A DNA stretch of 64,000 nucleotides from Gallionella sp. (GTDB lineage: Bacteria; Pseudomonadota; Gammaproteobacteria; Burkholderiales; Gallionellaceae), in contig JAUYJO010000096.1 in NCBI GenBank assembly GCA_030700315.1, forward strand, positions 1-64,000, written 5' to 3'. Numbering within the stretch: position 1 is the stretch's first letter; every line of letters starts with the position of its first letter. Below the pieces are notes generated by a model that ran no database searches, was not told the DNA's origin, and saw nothing but the letters and a program-made list of their open reading frames with translations. Position numbers and translations under genes: made by a program. This document shows positions 38,349-45,111 of the stretch, piece by piece.

Positions 38349-40205
38349 TCATTTTACGTTGCCTGGATTTTTCGAATCGAGAAAATCAAAACTTTCGAGT
38401 TTTTTCTTCAACTTGGGGTCATGCGGGGTAAGGGTGAATGATCTTGTCAGGTAATTTTGCGCCGAGCGGTGATCGAGTGACACCAGCAATTCATAGTCCG
38501 CAGCCGCTTCAAAAAACCTTGCCCGCAGCGAGTTGCTGATCCGGGTGTTGCTGGCGCCCGCCATGAACAGGCCGAGGGCATCTTGCCTGTTCAAGCATTT
38601 CGGCAAGTTGAGCAAATGTTCGTAAAGAAGGCCCGGAAGTTCATGGTCTTTGGGCGCATACGGGGTATGTTCCAGGCGGCGCGCAAATTCATCGACCCAT
38701 TGCCGCTCGACCGGCCTTGCGGAGGCGCATGCCCAAAAAATCAAGCTTTGATAGCCAAGCTTGAACGAAGGGTCTGCGGCTCCCGATTGCTGCAAATAAA
38801 ACCGGATATTTAGCTCACCCATGGGGTCGCCGGCATCCCCATAACCCGCCTTGATCAACGCGAGCGCTGCGGCATGATTGGCTCGGGCGGATTGCGGGTG
38901 GCGTGTGGCTTCGATTTGGGAGCTTAGCAGGGGATCTCTCATCTGCTCCGCGCGCAGCCAGGTAAATAATGCAACTATCAGCACTGCAGCAATTGCCAGC
39001 AGGCCGGTGGTCTGCGAACGATGGTCCATCCTCAGCTTCTGCAAGGCCATCAGGGCTGCGTAACCCGCACCTGCAATCAGGCCGACCGAGGGAAGATAGT
39101 TGCGGTATTCGTGCGCTATTTCGAGCGGCAAAAAGGTGGATTCGAGAGCGTGGCCAACAAGGAACCATAGCGCGGCAAAGCACAGCAGCGGCTGACACTG
39201 CCGAAACAGCCATATACCCGCAAAAACCGCCACCCAGCCGGCGACCGCAAACAGCGTCAAGAGTGGTTGGAGCAACCCTGTCGACAAAGTAAAGTCGTCG
39301 AGATAAAGCCCGAAAGCGGCGTAGTCAGGCAGAACAATCTGTGCCGCATAAAACCAAAGCACCCGGGCTTCGGTCAGCAGGCGCTCGGTTAACGTGAACG
39401 GGCGCATCGCGTAGGCGGTTTCCAGCCAGCTCCCGCCAAGGTAGGTCAGCATGGCCGCAGCAATGACCAACAACGAGAAAAGCGCGGCAGAAACCACCCA
39501 CAATTCTCTGCGCTGCCATTCCTTGCGCGCAGGCGATGCGGGTCGTGTCAAGAGCGTGACCGCGAGGATGTAAAGCGGGAAAAGCAGCCCGGTTTCTTTG
39601 CTCAATACGGATAGCGGCCAGGACAGCAGCCAACCGGCGCACAGCCATGCCCAGTATTTGGCGTGGCGGTCGGGTGACGACACGGCTTGCAAATGGCTGA
39701 TGAGCGCCAGCAGCATAAACATCCCCGACAGCAGGGTCATGCGCTGCACGGCCAGCATCACCGCCATAAAGTTGATCGGGTGTACCAGCCAGATTGCCGC
39801 CACCCAGAGCGGCAGCCAGGCGCGGCTTTTTGCGGAAAGCCGGTTCTCCGGCAATGCGTCGAGCAGCAGCGCCACAAACCAGGCCACGAGCAGGCCATTG
39901 AGGAGGTGTATGGCGAGATTGACGGCCTTGAACGCAAACGGGTCAAGACCAAAAAAATAATGGGTGAGCGCGAAGCTCAAAACGCTGAGCGGACGACCCA
40001 GCGGGCCGGCGGACGAGCCGGCGAGGCTGTCACGTAGCGCAGCGAGGCTTAAGGTTTGCAGATGGACGGCGCTATTTTCGACGATATTTTGGTTATCGTC
40101 AAAAAAGAACCCCCCTTTCAGCCCAGGGGTCATCACGGTCAGCACCAGCGCCAGAATGGCGATCCAGAGCGCGGTTGTTTCCAGGGTTTTGCGTAGCTTG
40201 CTCAT
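38349..40205 (-). CDS. GT-C-fold membrane protein with C-terminal cytosolic/periplasmic domain, possible pilin glycosyltransferase
   Basis: 618 residues, about ten to eleven membrane segments in the first 420, then a soluble part (about 425-618; SIEATRHPQSARANHAAALAL). The first loop after segment 1 has GGFFFDDNQNIVENSAV; an acidic pair there is the catalytic signature of GT-C enzymes that use lipid-linked sugars. GRPLSVLSFALTHYFFG and VWLVHPINFMAVML-type segments (IWLVHPINF) also recur in this family. It starts right behind the pilA terminator, so glycosylation of PilA is a reasonable guess, unproven. The ATG at 40205 is preferred over a GTG at 40208. Confidence 0.65.
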   Translation of the reverse strand: MSKLRKTLETTALWIAILALVLTVMTPGLKGGFFFDDNQNIVENSAVHLQTLSLAALRDSLAGSSAGPLGRPLSVLSFALTHYFFGLDPFAFKAVNLAIHLLNGLLVAWFVALLLDALPENRLSAKSRAWLPLWVAAIWLVHPINFMAVMLAVQRMTLLSGMFMLLALISHLQAVSSPDRHAKYWAWLCAGWLLSWPLSVLSKETGLLFPLYILAVTLLTRPASPARKEWQRRELWVVSAALFSLLVIAAAMLTYLGGSWLETAYAMRPFTLTERLLTEARVLWFYAAQIVLPDYAAFGLYLDDFTLSTGLLQPLLTLFAVAGWVAVFAGIWLFRQCQPLLCFAALWFLVGHALESTFLPLEIAHEYRNYLPSVGLIAGAGYAALMALQKLRMDHRSQTTGLLAIAAVLIVALFTWLRAEQMRDPLLSSQIEATRHPQSARANHAAALALIKAGYGDAGDPMGELNIRFYLQQSGAADPSFKLGYQSLIFWACASARPVERQWVDEFARRLEHTPYAPKDHELPGLLYEHLLNLPKCLNRQDALGLFMAGASNTRISNSLRARFFEAAADYELLVSLDHRSAQNYLTRSFTLTPHDPKLKKKLESFDFLDSKNPGNVK

Positions 40206-40213
40206 CACCTGCC

Positions 40214-40253
40214 CAAAAAAGAAGCCCCCCGGAGCCAGAGGCTCTGGGGGGCT
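40214..40253 (-). terminator. rho-independent terminator of pilA
   Basis: On the minus strand, AGCCCCCCAGAGCC, a short loop and GGCTCCGGGGGGCT form a 14-bp stem followed by TCTTTTTT. It lies 24 bases after the pilA stop and its U-tract runs into the ribosome binding region of the GT-C gene. Read-through would allow low expression of that gene. Confidence 0.85.
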
Positions 40254-40277
40254 GGTTGATGCCTACCCGATCAGCTA

Positions 40278-40721
40278 TTAGCCCTTGCAGGAACCTGGCA
40301 GATATTTAGCAGGCACAGTTCCCGGCGCACAAACCCAAGTCACCTGACCAGTGGTTGCATTACCCGTGCCCGTCAGGGTGATGGTCTTGCTCTGCGCATC
40401 GGTCGGCAGGTTGGTAGCTCCCGTCGTCACAGTGATCACCCCCACAGTGGCTGAAGTTTTGCTCCATGCAACGGAAGCGACATATGTCGATGCTTGAGTC
40501 TGTACGCCCATCGATGCCGCAGTAGCCTTCATTTCGCCCAGTGAAGCATAGGCCTCGGATGCCGCTGTACGTGCCGAGGAAGCGGCCAGCACGGCTTCGG
40601 AAAGTTTCGCGCGCACCGTGTAATCCTGGTATGCCGGCAAAGCGACGGCAGCCAGAATGCCGATAATCGCGATCACGATCATCAGTTCAATCAGGGTAAA
40701 ACCCTTTTGTATATTTTTCAT
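40278..40721 (-). CDS. pilA: type IV pilin, major subunit PilA
   Basis: The start ATG at 40719-40721 has AAAGGAG eight bases upstream. 147 residues. The class III leader MKNIQKG is cut before the [20 protein letters not shown] helix with the essential E5. Then [20 protein letters not shown], and the C-terminal disulfide region runs from VTWVCAPG to LPGSCKG. It would be assembled by machinery including PilT and PilU encoded 9-12 kb away. A sigma-54 promoter and strong terminator frame it as a single highly expressed gene. Confidence 0.95.
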   Translation of the reverse strand: MKNIQKGFTLIELMIVIAIIGILAAVALPAYQDYTVRAKLSEAVLAASSARTAASEAYASLGEMKATAASMGVQTQASTYVASVAWSKTSATVGVITVTTGATNLPTDAQSKTITLTGTGNATTGQVTWVCAPGTVPAKYLPGSCKG

Positions 40722-40797
40722 GCTAATGCTCCTTTGAGTTAACTCTGTATAGCCATCTGACCAAGCTGGCAAACTACGCCAACGCAAGTCAACGGTT

Positions 40798-40816
40798 AAC
40801 ACACACAATGTGTGTT
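40798..40816. promoter_or_regulatory. perfect palindrome near the pilA transcription start
   Basis: AACACACACAATGTGTGTT is an 8-bp inverted repeat (AACACACA/TGTGTGTT) around CAA. By distance from the sigma-54 box it lies at about +1 to +20 of the pilA transcript. It could be an operator or a 5' end hairpin. Confidence 0.45.
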
Positions 40817-40828
40817 GCCAGTTTACAC

Positions 40829-40844
40829 CGCAAGAGCCATGCCA
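40829..40844 (-). promoter_or_regulatory. pilA: sigma-54 promoter of pilA
   Basis: The minus strand reads TGGCATGGCTCTTGCG, matching the RpoN consensus TGGCAC-N5-TTGC with GG and GC at the right spacing. It is about 108 bases before the pilA ATG. RpoN with PilR is the known pilA control in many proteobacteria. Confidence 0.8.
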
Positions 40845-40865
40845 GATATCGTGAGGTAAAGGCCA

Positions 40866-40918
40866 GAAAACACCGGCCAGACGTGTTGGCGCGGCTTTGT
40901 GCCGCGTGTCCGGTGTTT
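40866..40918. repeat. long hairpin upstream of pilA
   Basis: AAAACACCGG and CCGGTGTTTT are the outer arms, with an inner imperfect GCGCGGC/GTGCCGCG pair. The + strand continues TTTTTTC, as in a terminator, but no + strand gene ends just before. It lies about 25-80 bases upstream of the sigma-54 box, where enhancer-binding proteins act. 40919-41166 shows nothing else that I can identify. Confidence 0.5.
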
Positions 40919-41166
40919 TTTCATTGCCCGCACGGCGTATGGGAGCGGCAAAACCAGTCGATTAGTGTCCAAAGTTTGTTACCAGAGTGACGGTTTTCGG
41001 CACTTGTTTGTGCTTCTTTCAGGCAATGCCAAACCGGGTATACGCTTTACCTTGACGGAGATAAATAGGCATCGTCTGCCGCCGACTGCTAGCAAAAACG
41101 TTTGCCCTTGCCTGAGTGTTGTAGTAACATGACTACATCATTCATTCATGCATACGAGGTGTCGCC

Positions 41167-41421
41167 ATGGCCATCACCACCTTAACAAGCCGCGAGTTCA
41201 ACCAAGGGGCGAGCGAGGCAAAACGGGCCGCAAACAATGGGCCGGTGTTCATCACAGACAGGGGCAAACCAGCCCATGTGCTTTTGAGCTTCGACGACTA
41301 TCAGCGGCTCACGAAGCAGCGGCGCAATATCGCCGACGCGCTGGCAATGCCTGGTATCGCTGACATTGAATTTGAGCCGCCGCGTGTGACTATCCAAAGC
41401 CGACCAGTCGATTTTTCATGA
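41167..41421 (+). CDS. Phd/YefM-type antitoxin
   Basis: 84 residues; GAGGTG before the ATG. MAITTLTSREFNQGASEAKR, then NNGPVFITDRGKPAHVLLSF and DDYQRLTK give the Phd/YefM fold with its N-terminal DNA-binding strand-helix. A tail (IEFEPPRV) binds the toxin. The stop overlaps the PIN gene start (ATGATG). Confidence 0.9.
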   Translation: MAITTLTSREFNQGASEAKRAANNGPVFITDRGKPAHVLLSFDDYQRLTKQRRNIADALAMPGIADIEFEPPRVTIQSRPVDFS

Positions 41422-41846
41422 TGTACGTTCTCGATACCAACGTGGTGTCCGAGCTGCGAAAGGTGCGGCTTGGCAAGGCCGATGCGAACGTGACGGCATG
41501 GACGGAAAGCGTTGATGCCGCCGACCTCTTTGTGTCGGCCATCACCATCATGGAACTGGAGCTTGGCGTTCTGTCGATTGAGCGCAAGGACGCGACCCAG
41601 GGGGTCATGCTGCGCTCGTGGCTGGATCAGCACGTATTGCCCGAGTTTTCCGGCCGCACGCTGCCTGTCGATACCGCTGTGGCACAACGCTGCCCCCGGC
41701 TGCATGTGCCCGACAAGCGCGGCGAGCGTGACGCGCTCATCGCGGCAACAGCCCTTGTGCATGGCATGACGGTGGTCACTCGCAACGTCGCTGATTTCAA
41801 GCCCACGGGAGTGACCCTAATCAATCCGTGGGAGGTATCGCAGTGA
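41418..41846 (+). CDS. VapC-type PIN-domain ribonuclease toxin
   Basis: 142 residues, or 141 from the second ATG. PIN acids: MYVLDTNVVSELRK, ITIMELELGVL, and the C-terminal ERDALIAATALVHGMTVVTRN with VADF. A Fit/VapC relative that cleaves RNA with Mg2+. Complete, paired with the overlapping antitoxin. Confidence 0.92.
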   Translation: MMYVLDTNVVSELRKVRLGKADANVTAWTESVDAADLFVSAITIMELELGVLSIERKDATQGVMLRSWLDQHVLPEFSGRTLPVDTAVAQRCPRLHVPDKRGERDALIAATALVHGMTVVTRNVADFKPTGVTLINPWEVSQ

Positions 41847-41929
41847 CAAAGACCCAGTGCAAAAACCCAGTGAACGTGCATCTTGAAAACGCAATGCCTG
41901 CCGTGGCTAATTTCGTTGTTTTTTCTTCT

Positions 41930-42026
41930 CGTTCCCACGGTCTCCGCGGGAACGTATCAGTGGACGCTCCGCTTCCCGTACCGCAGAGCGGCACGGCCAG
42001 TGTTCCCACGCGGAGCATGGGAACGA
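41930..42026. repeat. palindromic repeat with GTTCCCAC arms
   Basis: CGTTCCCACGGTCTCCGCGG, then GAAC opens the unit and TGTTCCCACGCGGAGCATGG, then GAAC closes it. Each arm is a small hairpin and the two are inverted relative to each other. It abuts the broken PIN gene on its right and may have caused that truncation. Confidence 0.55.
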
Positions 42027-42059
42027 TGCAATGTCGCCATAATTACTGACTGCTGTGTA

Positions 42060-42175
42060 AGCTGCCAAGATGCGAGGTCGCAAATGAACAAATCAGCCGG
42101 AGCGCCACGCGGAGAAAACGCCGCGCTCAACAGTACATTAGTATCGACAACGACTCGTGCAAAATCACTCTGCAC
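42060..42175 (-). pseudogene. PIN-domain toxin, N-terminal fragment
   Basis: The frame opens MQSDFARVVVDTNVLLSAAF, then SPRGAPADLF, typical of PIN_3-type toxins. After about 35 residues it leaves the family (SWQLTQQSVIM) and enters the GTTCCCAC repeat. The remaining catalytic acids are missing, so it is inactive. Its antitoxin gene at 42182-42433 is intact. Confidence 0.65.
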
Positions 42176-42181
42176 AGCCGA

Positions 42182-42433
42182 TCAACTCTCGTCTACCAAC
42201 AACGCAGCCAGCTTCTCTTCGGTCAAGCCTGCGGCGGTTGCGTACTCCGCGCTATCACGCATCGTTTTGCGCAAACGATCCGCATAGAAAGCGCGCATCG
42301 CCTCATAATCCTGCGCACTCACCATCACACCTACCACCCGATCATGACGCATCACCCGAACCGGCTCACGTTGAACCTTGTCGAGAAACTCCCCAAAACG
42401 GGTCTTGGCTTCGTTTGCTGTATAGGTTTGCAT
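42182..42433 (-). CDS. Phd/YefM-type antitoxin, orphan
   Basis: 83 residues: MQTYTANEAKTRFGEFLDKV, then EPVRVMRHDRVVGVMVSAQD, the Phd/YefM DNA-binding core, with a longer C-terminal helix (EYATAAGLTEEKLAALL). The toxin gene seven bases downstream is truncated, so this is a solitary antitoxin that could cross-neutralise or regulate. Confidence 0.85.
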   Translation of the reverse strand: MQTYTANEAKTRFGEFLDKVQREPVRVMRHDRVVGVMVSAQDYEAMRAFYADRLRKTMRDSAEYATAAGLTEEKLAALLVDES

Positions 42434-42584
42434 GGCATACCTCCATTATTCATCAACAAGATACGCTCAATTTAACCGAATCGTTCGATTTGATCAAATG
42501 GCAACTTCTTTCATATCGCTACGCTCAACCCATCCTTGCTTTTTTCGCCACTCACGCTTTTGAGCGACACACAATGAATATCTA

Positions 42585-42613
42585 TTGACTACCCGTCGAA
42601 TACCTTTTACATT
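42585..42613 (+). promoter_or_regulatory. sigma-70 promoter of the relB/yafQ-like pair
   Basis: TTGACT (42585-42590), a 17-base spacer and TACATT (42608-42613), 30 bases before the ATG at 42643. Confidence 0.6.
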
Positions 42614-42642
42614 GATGTCACTCAATTTAAGGAAAAACCACC

Positions 42643-42885
42643 ATGGTCAAAGAAGTGCAAATGTCGATCAAGATGGAAACCGAGTTGCGCGACGAATTTA
42701 TGGCGGCAGCGGCGCTGATGCACCGTCCAGCGGCTCAGATTGTGCGCGACTTGATGCGCGGTTTTCTGGCACGTCAGGAGAGGCCGAATGCCAAAACGAT
42801 CTCGGCTATGCAGGCCGTTGATAATGGCGAAGATTTATATCACGCGAAAGATGCAAATGATTTGTTTAAGCAATTGGGTATATGA
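42643..42885 (+). CDS. RelB/DinJ-type antitoxin
   Basis: 80 residues: VQMSIKMETELRDEFMAAA, then MHRPAAQIVRDLMRGFLARQ, a ribbon-helix-helix of the RelB/DinJ kind, and a toxin-binding tail (DLYHAKDANDLFKQLGI). It overlaps the YafQ-like gene by four bases (ATGA). Confidence 0.85.
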   Translation: MVKEVQMSIKMETELRDEFMAAAALMHRPAAQIVRDLMRGFLARQERPNAKTISAMQAVDNGEDLYHAKDANDLFKQLGI

Positions 42886-43153
42886 AGAAACCCATTTACT
42901 CTGGCTTGTTCAAGCGAGATTTAAAACGGGCTGAAAAACGCGGCAAAGACATGGCGGCGCTACGTACCGTTTTGCGCCTGCTTATAGAGGGCGAGCCTAT
43001 TCCAGCCGCGTATAAAGACCATCCGCTGAAGGGTAATGGAAACATTACCGGGGCTTGCATATCGAGCCTGACTGGTTGCTGATCTACAAGATGGATGATA
43101 CGCACGTGTGGCTGGCGCAAACAGGAACACATGCAGATATTTTTGGGGCTTGA
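42882..43153 (+). pseudogene. YafQ-type endoribonuclease toxin with a frameshift
   Basis: The first frame reads YSGLFKRDLKRAEKRGKDM and ends HPLKG-N-GNITG, stop at 43082. The +1-shifted frame continues the family perfectly: KHYRGLHIEPDWLLIYKMDD, then THVWLAQTGTHADIFG, stop at 43153. One T missing in a TGG codon near 43037 explains it. All YafQ core residues are otherwise there, including the catalytic HxD region (HADIF). It is either a recent knock-out or a sequencing error. Confidence 0.8.
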
Positions 43154-43244
43154 TGGGTGGGATTATCGGACCCATCTGTTTTCCTGCCCTGAAAAATAAT
43201 CCCCTTACCTTTATTTTGATACCGTTTTTTGCTACCATTACCTT

Positions 43245-43499
43245 ATGAAACGCAAACACCAGCGCACTTTAGAACTGATCTTTGCCCGGCCTACTTCGGC
43301 AAATGTCCGCTGGGCTGACATTGAGGCGCTATTCCGGGAGCTTGTTGCAGAGTTTGAGGAACGCGAAGGCTCGCGCATCGAGGTGTTCTTGTTCGGGCTG
43401 GTACGGGTATTTCATCGCCCCCATCCGTCGCCGAACACGAGCAAGGGCGCTGTTGCGGCAATTCGAAAATGTCTGGAAGAGAACGGAGTGAAACCATGA
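43245..43499 (+). CDS. hicA: HicA-type toxin
   Basis: 84 residues: MKRKHQRTLELIFARP, WADIEALFRELVAEF, GSRIEVFLFG, then VFHRPHP and KGAVAAIRKCLEENGVKP. It has the double-stranded RNA-binding-like HicA fold and the HRPHP segment with histidine. HicA binds and degrades mRNA. HicB starts within its last codon. Confidence 0.9.
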   Translation: MKRKHQRTLELIFARPTSANVRWADIEALFRELVAEFEEREGSRIEVFLFGLVRVFHRPHPSPNTSKGAVAAIRKCLEENGVKP

Positions 43500-43831
43500 A
43501 CACGATGACGATTAACGGCTACCGGGCGGTCATCGCCTTTGATCCTGATATTCAAATGTTTCGGGGTGAGTTCGTGGGCCTCAACGGCGGTGCCGACTTC
43601 TACGCTGCCGATGTGGAAGGCCTGAAACATGAAGGGGAAATTTCCCTGCGCGTGTTTCTTGAAGCCTGCGAACGTCGCGGTATTGAACCGCGCAAGCACT
43701 TCTCGGGCAAGTTCTCCCTGCGGGTTGATCCTGCTACCCACGAAGCCGCTACCATCGCCGCCGCCGCACATGGACAGAGTTTGAACCAGTGGGCTACAGA
43801 AGCTATCAGGCAGGCTGCAATGACAGAATAG
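43496..43831 (+). CDS. hicB: HicB-type antitoxin
   Basis: 111 residues: MTINGYRAVIAFDPDIQMFR, then GADFYAADVEGLKHEGE, the HicB partial RNase H-like fold, and a ribbon-helix-helix end, KFSLRVDPATHEAATIAA, HGQSLNQWATEAI. It inhibits HicA and represses the operon. The ATG overlaps the hicA stop. Confidence 0.92.
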   Translation: MNTMTINGYRAVIAFDPDIQMFRGEFVGLNGGADFYAADVEGLKHEGEISLRVFLEACERRGIEPRKHFSGKFSLRVDPATHEAATIAAAAHGQSLNQWATEAIRQAAMTE

Positions 43832-43859
43832 GACCGTTCTTATCGGGTTCTCTCCCAAA

Positions 43860-43877
43860 CATACTACCGGTAGTATG
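43860..43877. promoter_or_regulatory. 18-bp perfect palindrome after hicB
   Basis: CATACTACCGGTAGTATG is perfectly symmetrical, with no loop, 28 bases after the hicB stop and 163 before the lytic transglycosylase ATG. Shape and length suit a dimeric repressor operator, but no promoter boxes are clear around it. Confidence 0.45.
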
Positions 43878-44040
43878 CCGTGAGAATCAGTCGTGATAAA
43901 GTCTCCCGGCCTATATGGCCGCGATGGCCTGTGCCACATGGCTTACCGGCTGATCATGAAAGAGCAACTTCCATGCGAAAGCTGCTGACGTTGAGGCTGT
44001 TGTGTGAGAAAATTAACTTGTAAGTAACCAAATAGTTACC

Positions 44041-44634
44041 ATGAAATTTCTGTTATCGACCCTGCTGCTGTTCGCCCTTATCCCCAACGCCAAGGGGGAT
44101 ATCTATACCTATACCGATGCCAGCGGGATCGTTCACTTCAGCAATATTCGGGTGAGTAAAAGCGACAAGGTTGCCGTTTCGGCGCAACGGGATGAAAGCA
44201 GGCTCATGCAAGCATTTGAACGGGTTCAGGTCGGCCAGGCTGACCGCTACGCGCCGCTCGTGGCAGAAGCCGCTCAAACCTATCGCATCGACGCGGCGCT
44301 GCTGCACGCGGTGATTTCCGCAGAGTCCGGCTATAACCCGGTCGCCGTTTCGCGCAAGGGCGCGGCAGGGCTCATGCAGCTCATGCCCGAAACCGCACGG
44401 CGCTACGGTGTCGAAAACAGTTTTGACCCGGCGCAGAATATTCGCGGTGGCGCGCAATACCTCGGCTATTTGCTGCAACTGTTCGGCAATAACACCGAAC
44501 TGGCCTTGGCCGCCTACAACGCCGGAGAAAATGCCGTCATCCGCCACGGCTATAGCATCCCACCTTATCGCGAAACGCTGGGCTATGTTCCCAAGGTGCT
44601 GAAGCTGCAAAAAAATTACCGCTCCATTCTGTAA
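44041..44634 (+). CDS. periplasmic lytic transglycosylase with DUF4124 domain
   Basis: 197 residues with a signal peptide (KFLLSTLLLFALIPNAKG). A short DUF4124 region (IYTYTDASGIVHFSNI) precedes the SLT domain: ALLHAVISAESGYNPVAVS with the catalytic glutamate, GAAGLMQLMPETARRYGV, and LALAAYNAGENAV. It cleaves peptidoglycan to make room for envelope machines; pilus or secretion work is plausible given the neighbours. Confidence 0.93.
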   Translation: MKFLLSTLLLFALIPNAKGDIYTYTDASGIVHFSNIRVSKSDKVAVSAQRDESRLMQAFERVQVGQADRYAPLVAEAAQTYRIDAALLHAVISAESGYNPVAVSRKGAAGLMQLMPETARRYGVENSFDPAQNIRGGAQYLGYLLQLFGNNTELALAAYNAGENAVIRHGYSIPPYRETLGYVPKVLKLQKNYRSIL

Positions 44635-44671
44635 TTCTTCCGCCATGAAAATTCTTCTTGACGACGAGAAT

Positions 44672-45022
44672 TGCCCTAACGGGCATGGCTGTAGCTACCC
44701 CCGATGATGAAACGTCTCGCAAGATTGTTCCACCTTTTACCCCGAACCCCCTCCAGCTCCCCCTTGTGCGAGCATCCGCTGCGCGGATTGCCTGCTTACC
44801 CCACTTCAGGGGGAGAGCCCACCTCCTCCCCTGACAAGGGGAGGCCGGGAGGGGTGATACCCCCCTTTGAAAAAGGGGGGCAGGGGGATTTACAGCAGGT
44901 GGCGAGAGCGCGGCGCACTTCAAATCCCCCTCAGCCCCCCTTTTGCAAAGGGGGAAGCGAAATGCTCGGCGCGCAAGTCGGTGTGCGTTGGTGCCTGGCG
45001 GGGGATTTTTTTCGATCTGAGT
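44672..45022. repeat. compound repeat; includes right copy of the 34366-34544 inverted repeat
   Basis: 44672-44715 is part of the element family at 56181-56480 (CCTAACGGGCATGG to GATGATGAAAC). Then follow G/C hairpins (44745-44847; CTCCCCTGACAAGGGGAG). 44848-45022 is the reverse complement of 34366-34544, with about four differences in its best 126 bases. Together they fill the gap between the transglycosylase and OGT-like genes; no gene is seen. Confidence 0.7.
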
Positions 45023-45111
45023 GATCGCGTTTTATGTTAATGGTTTGGAAATCGCGATGTAATTTGGCATCGCCAGATGAAGCCGTCACGGCGGATCGAT
45101 AGGAGGCTGAA

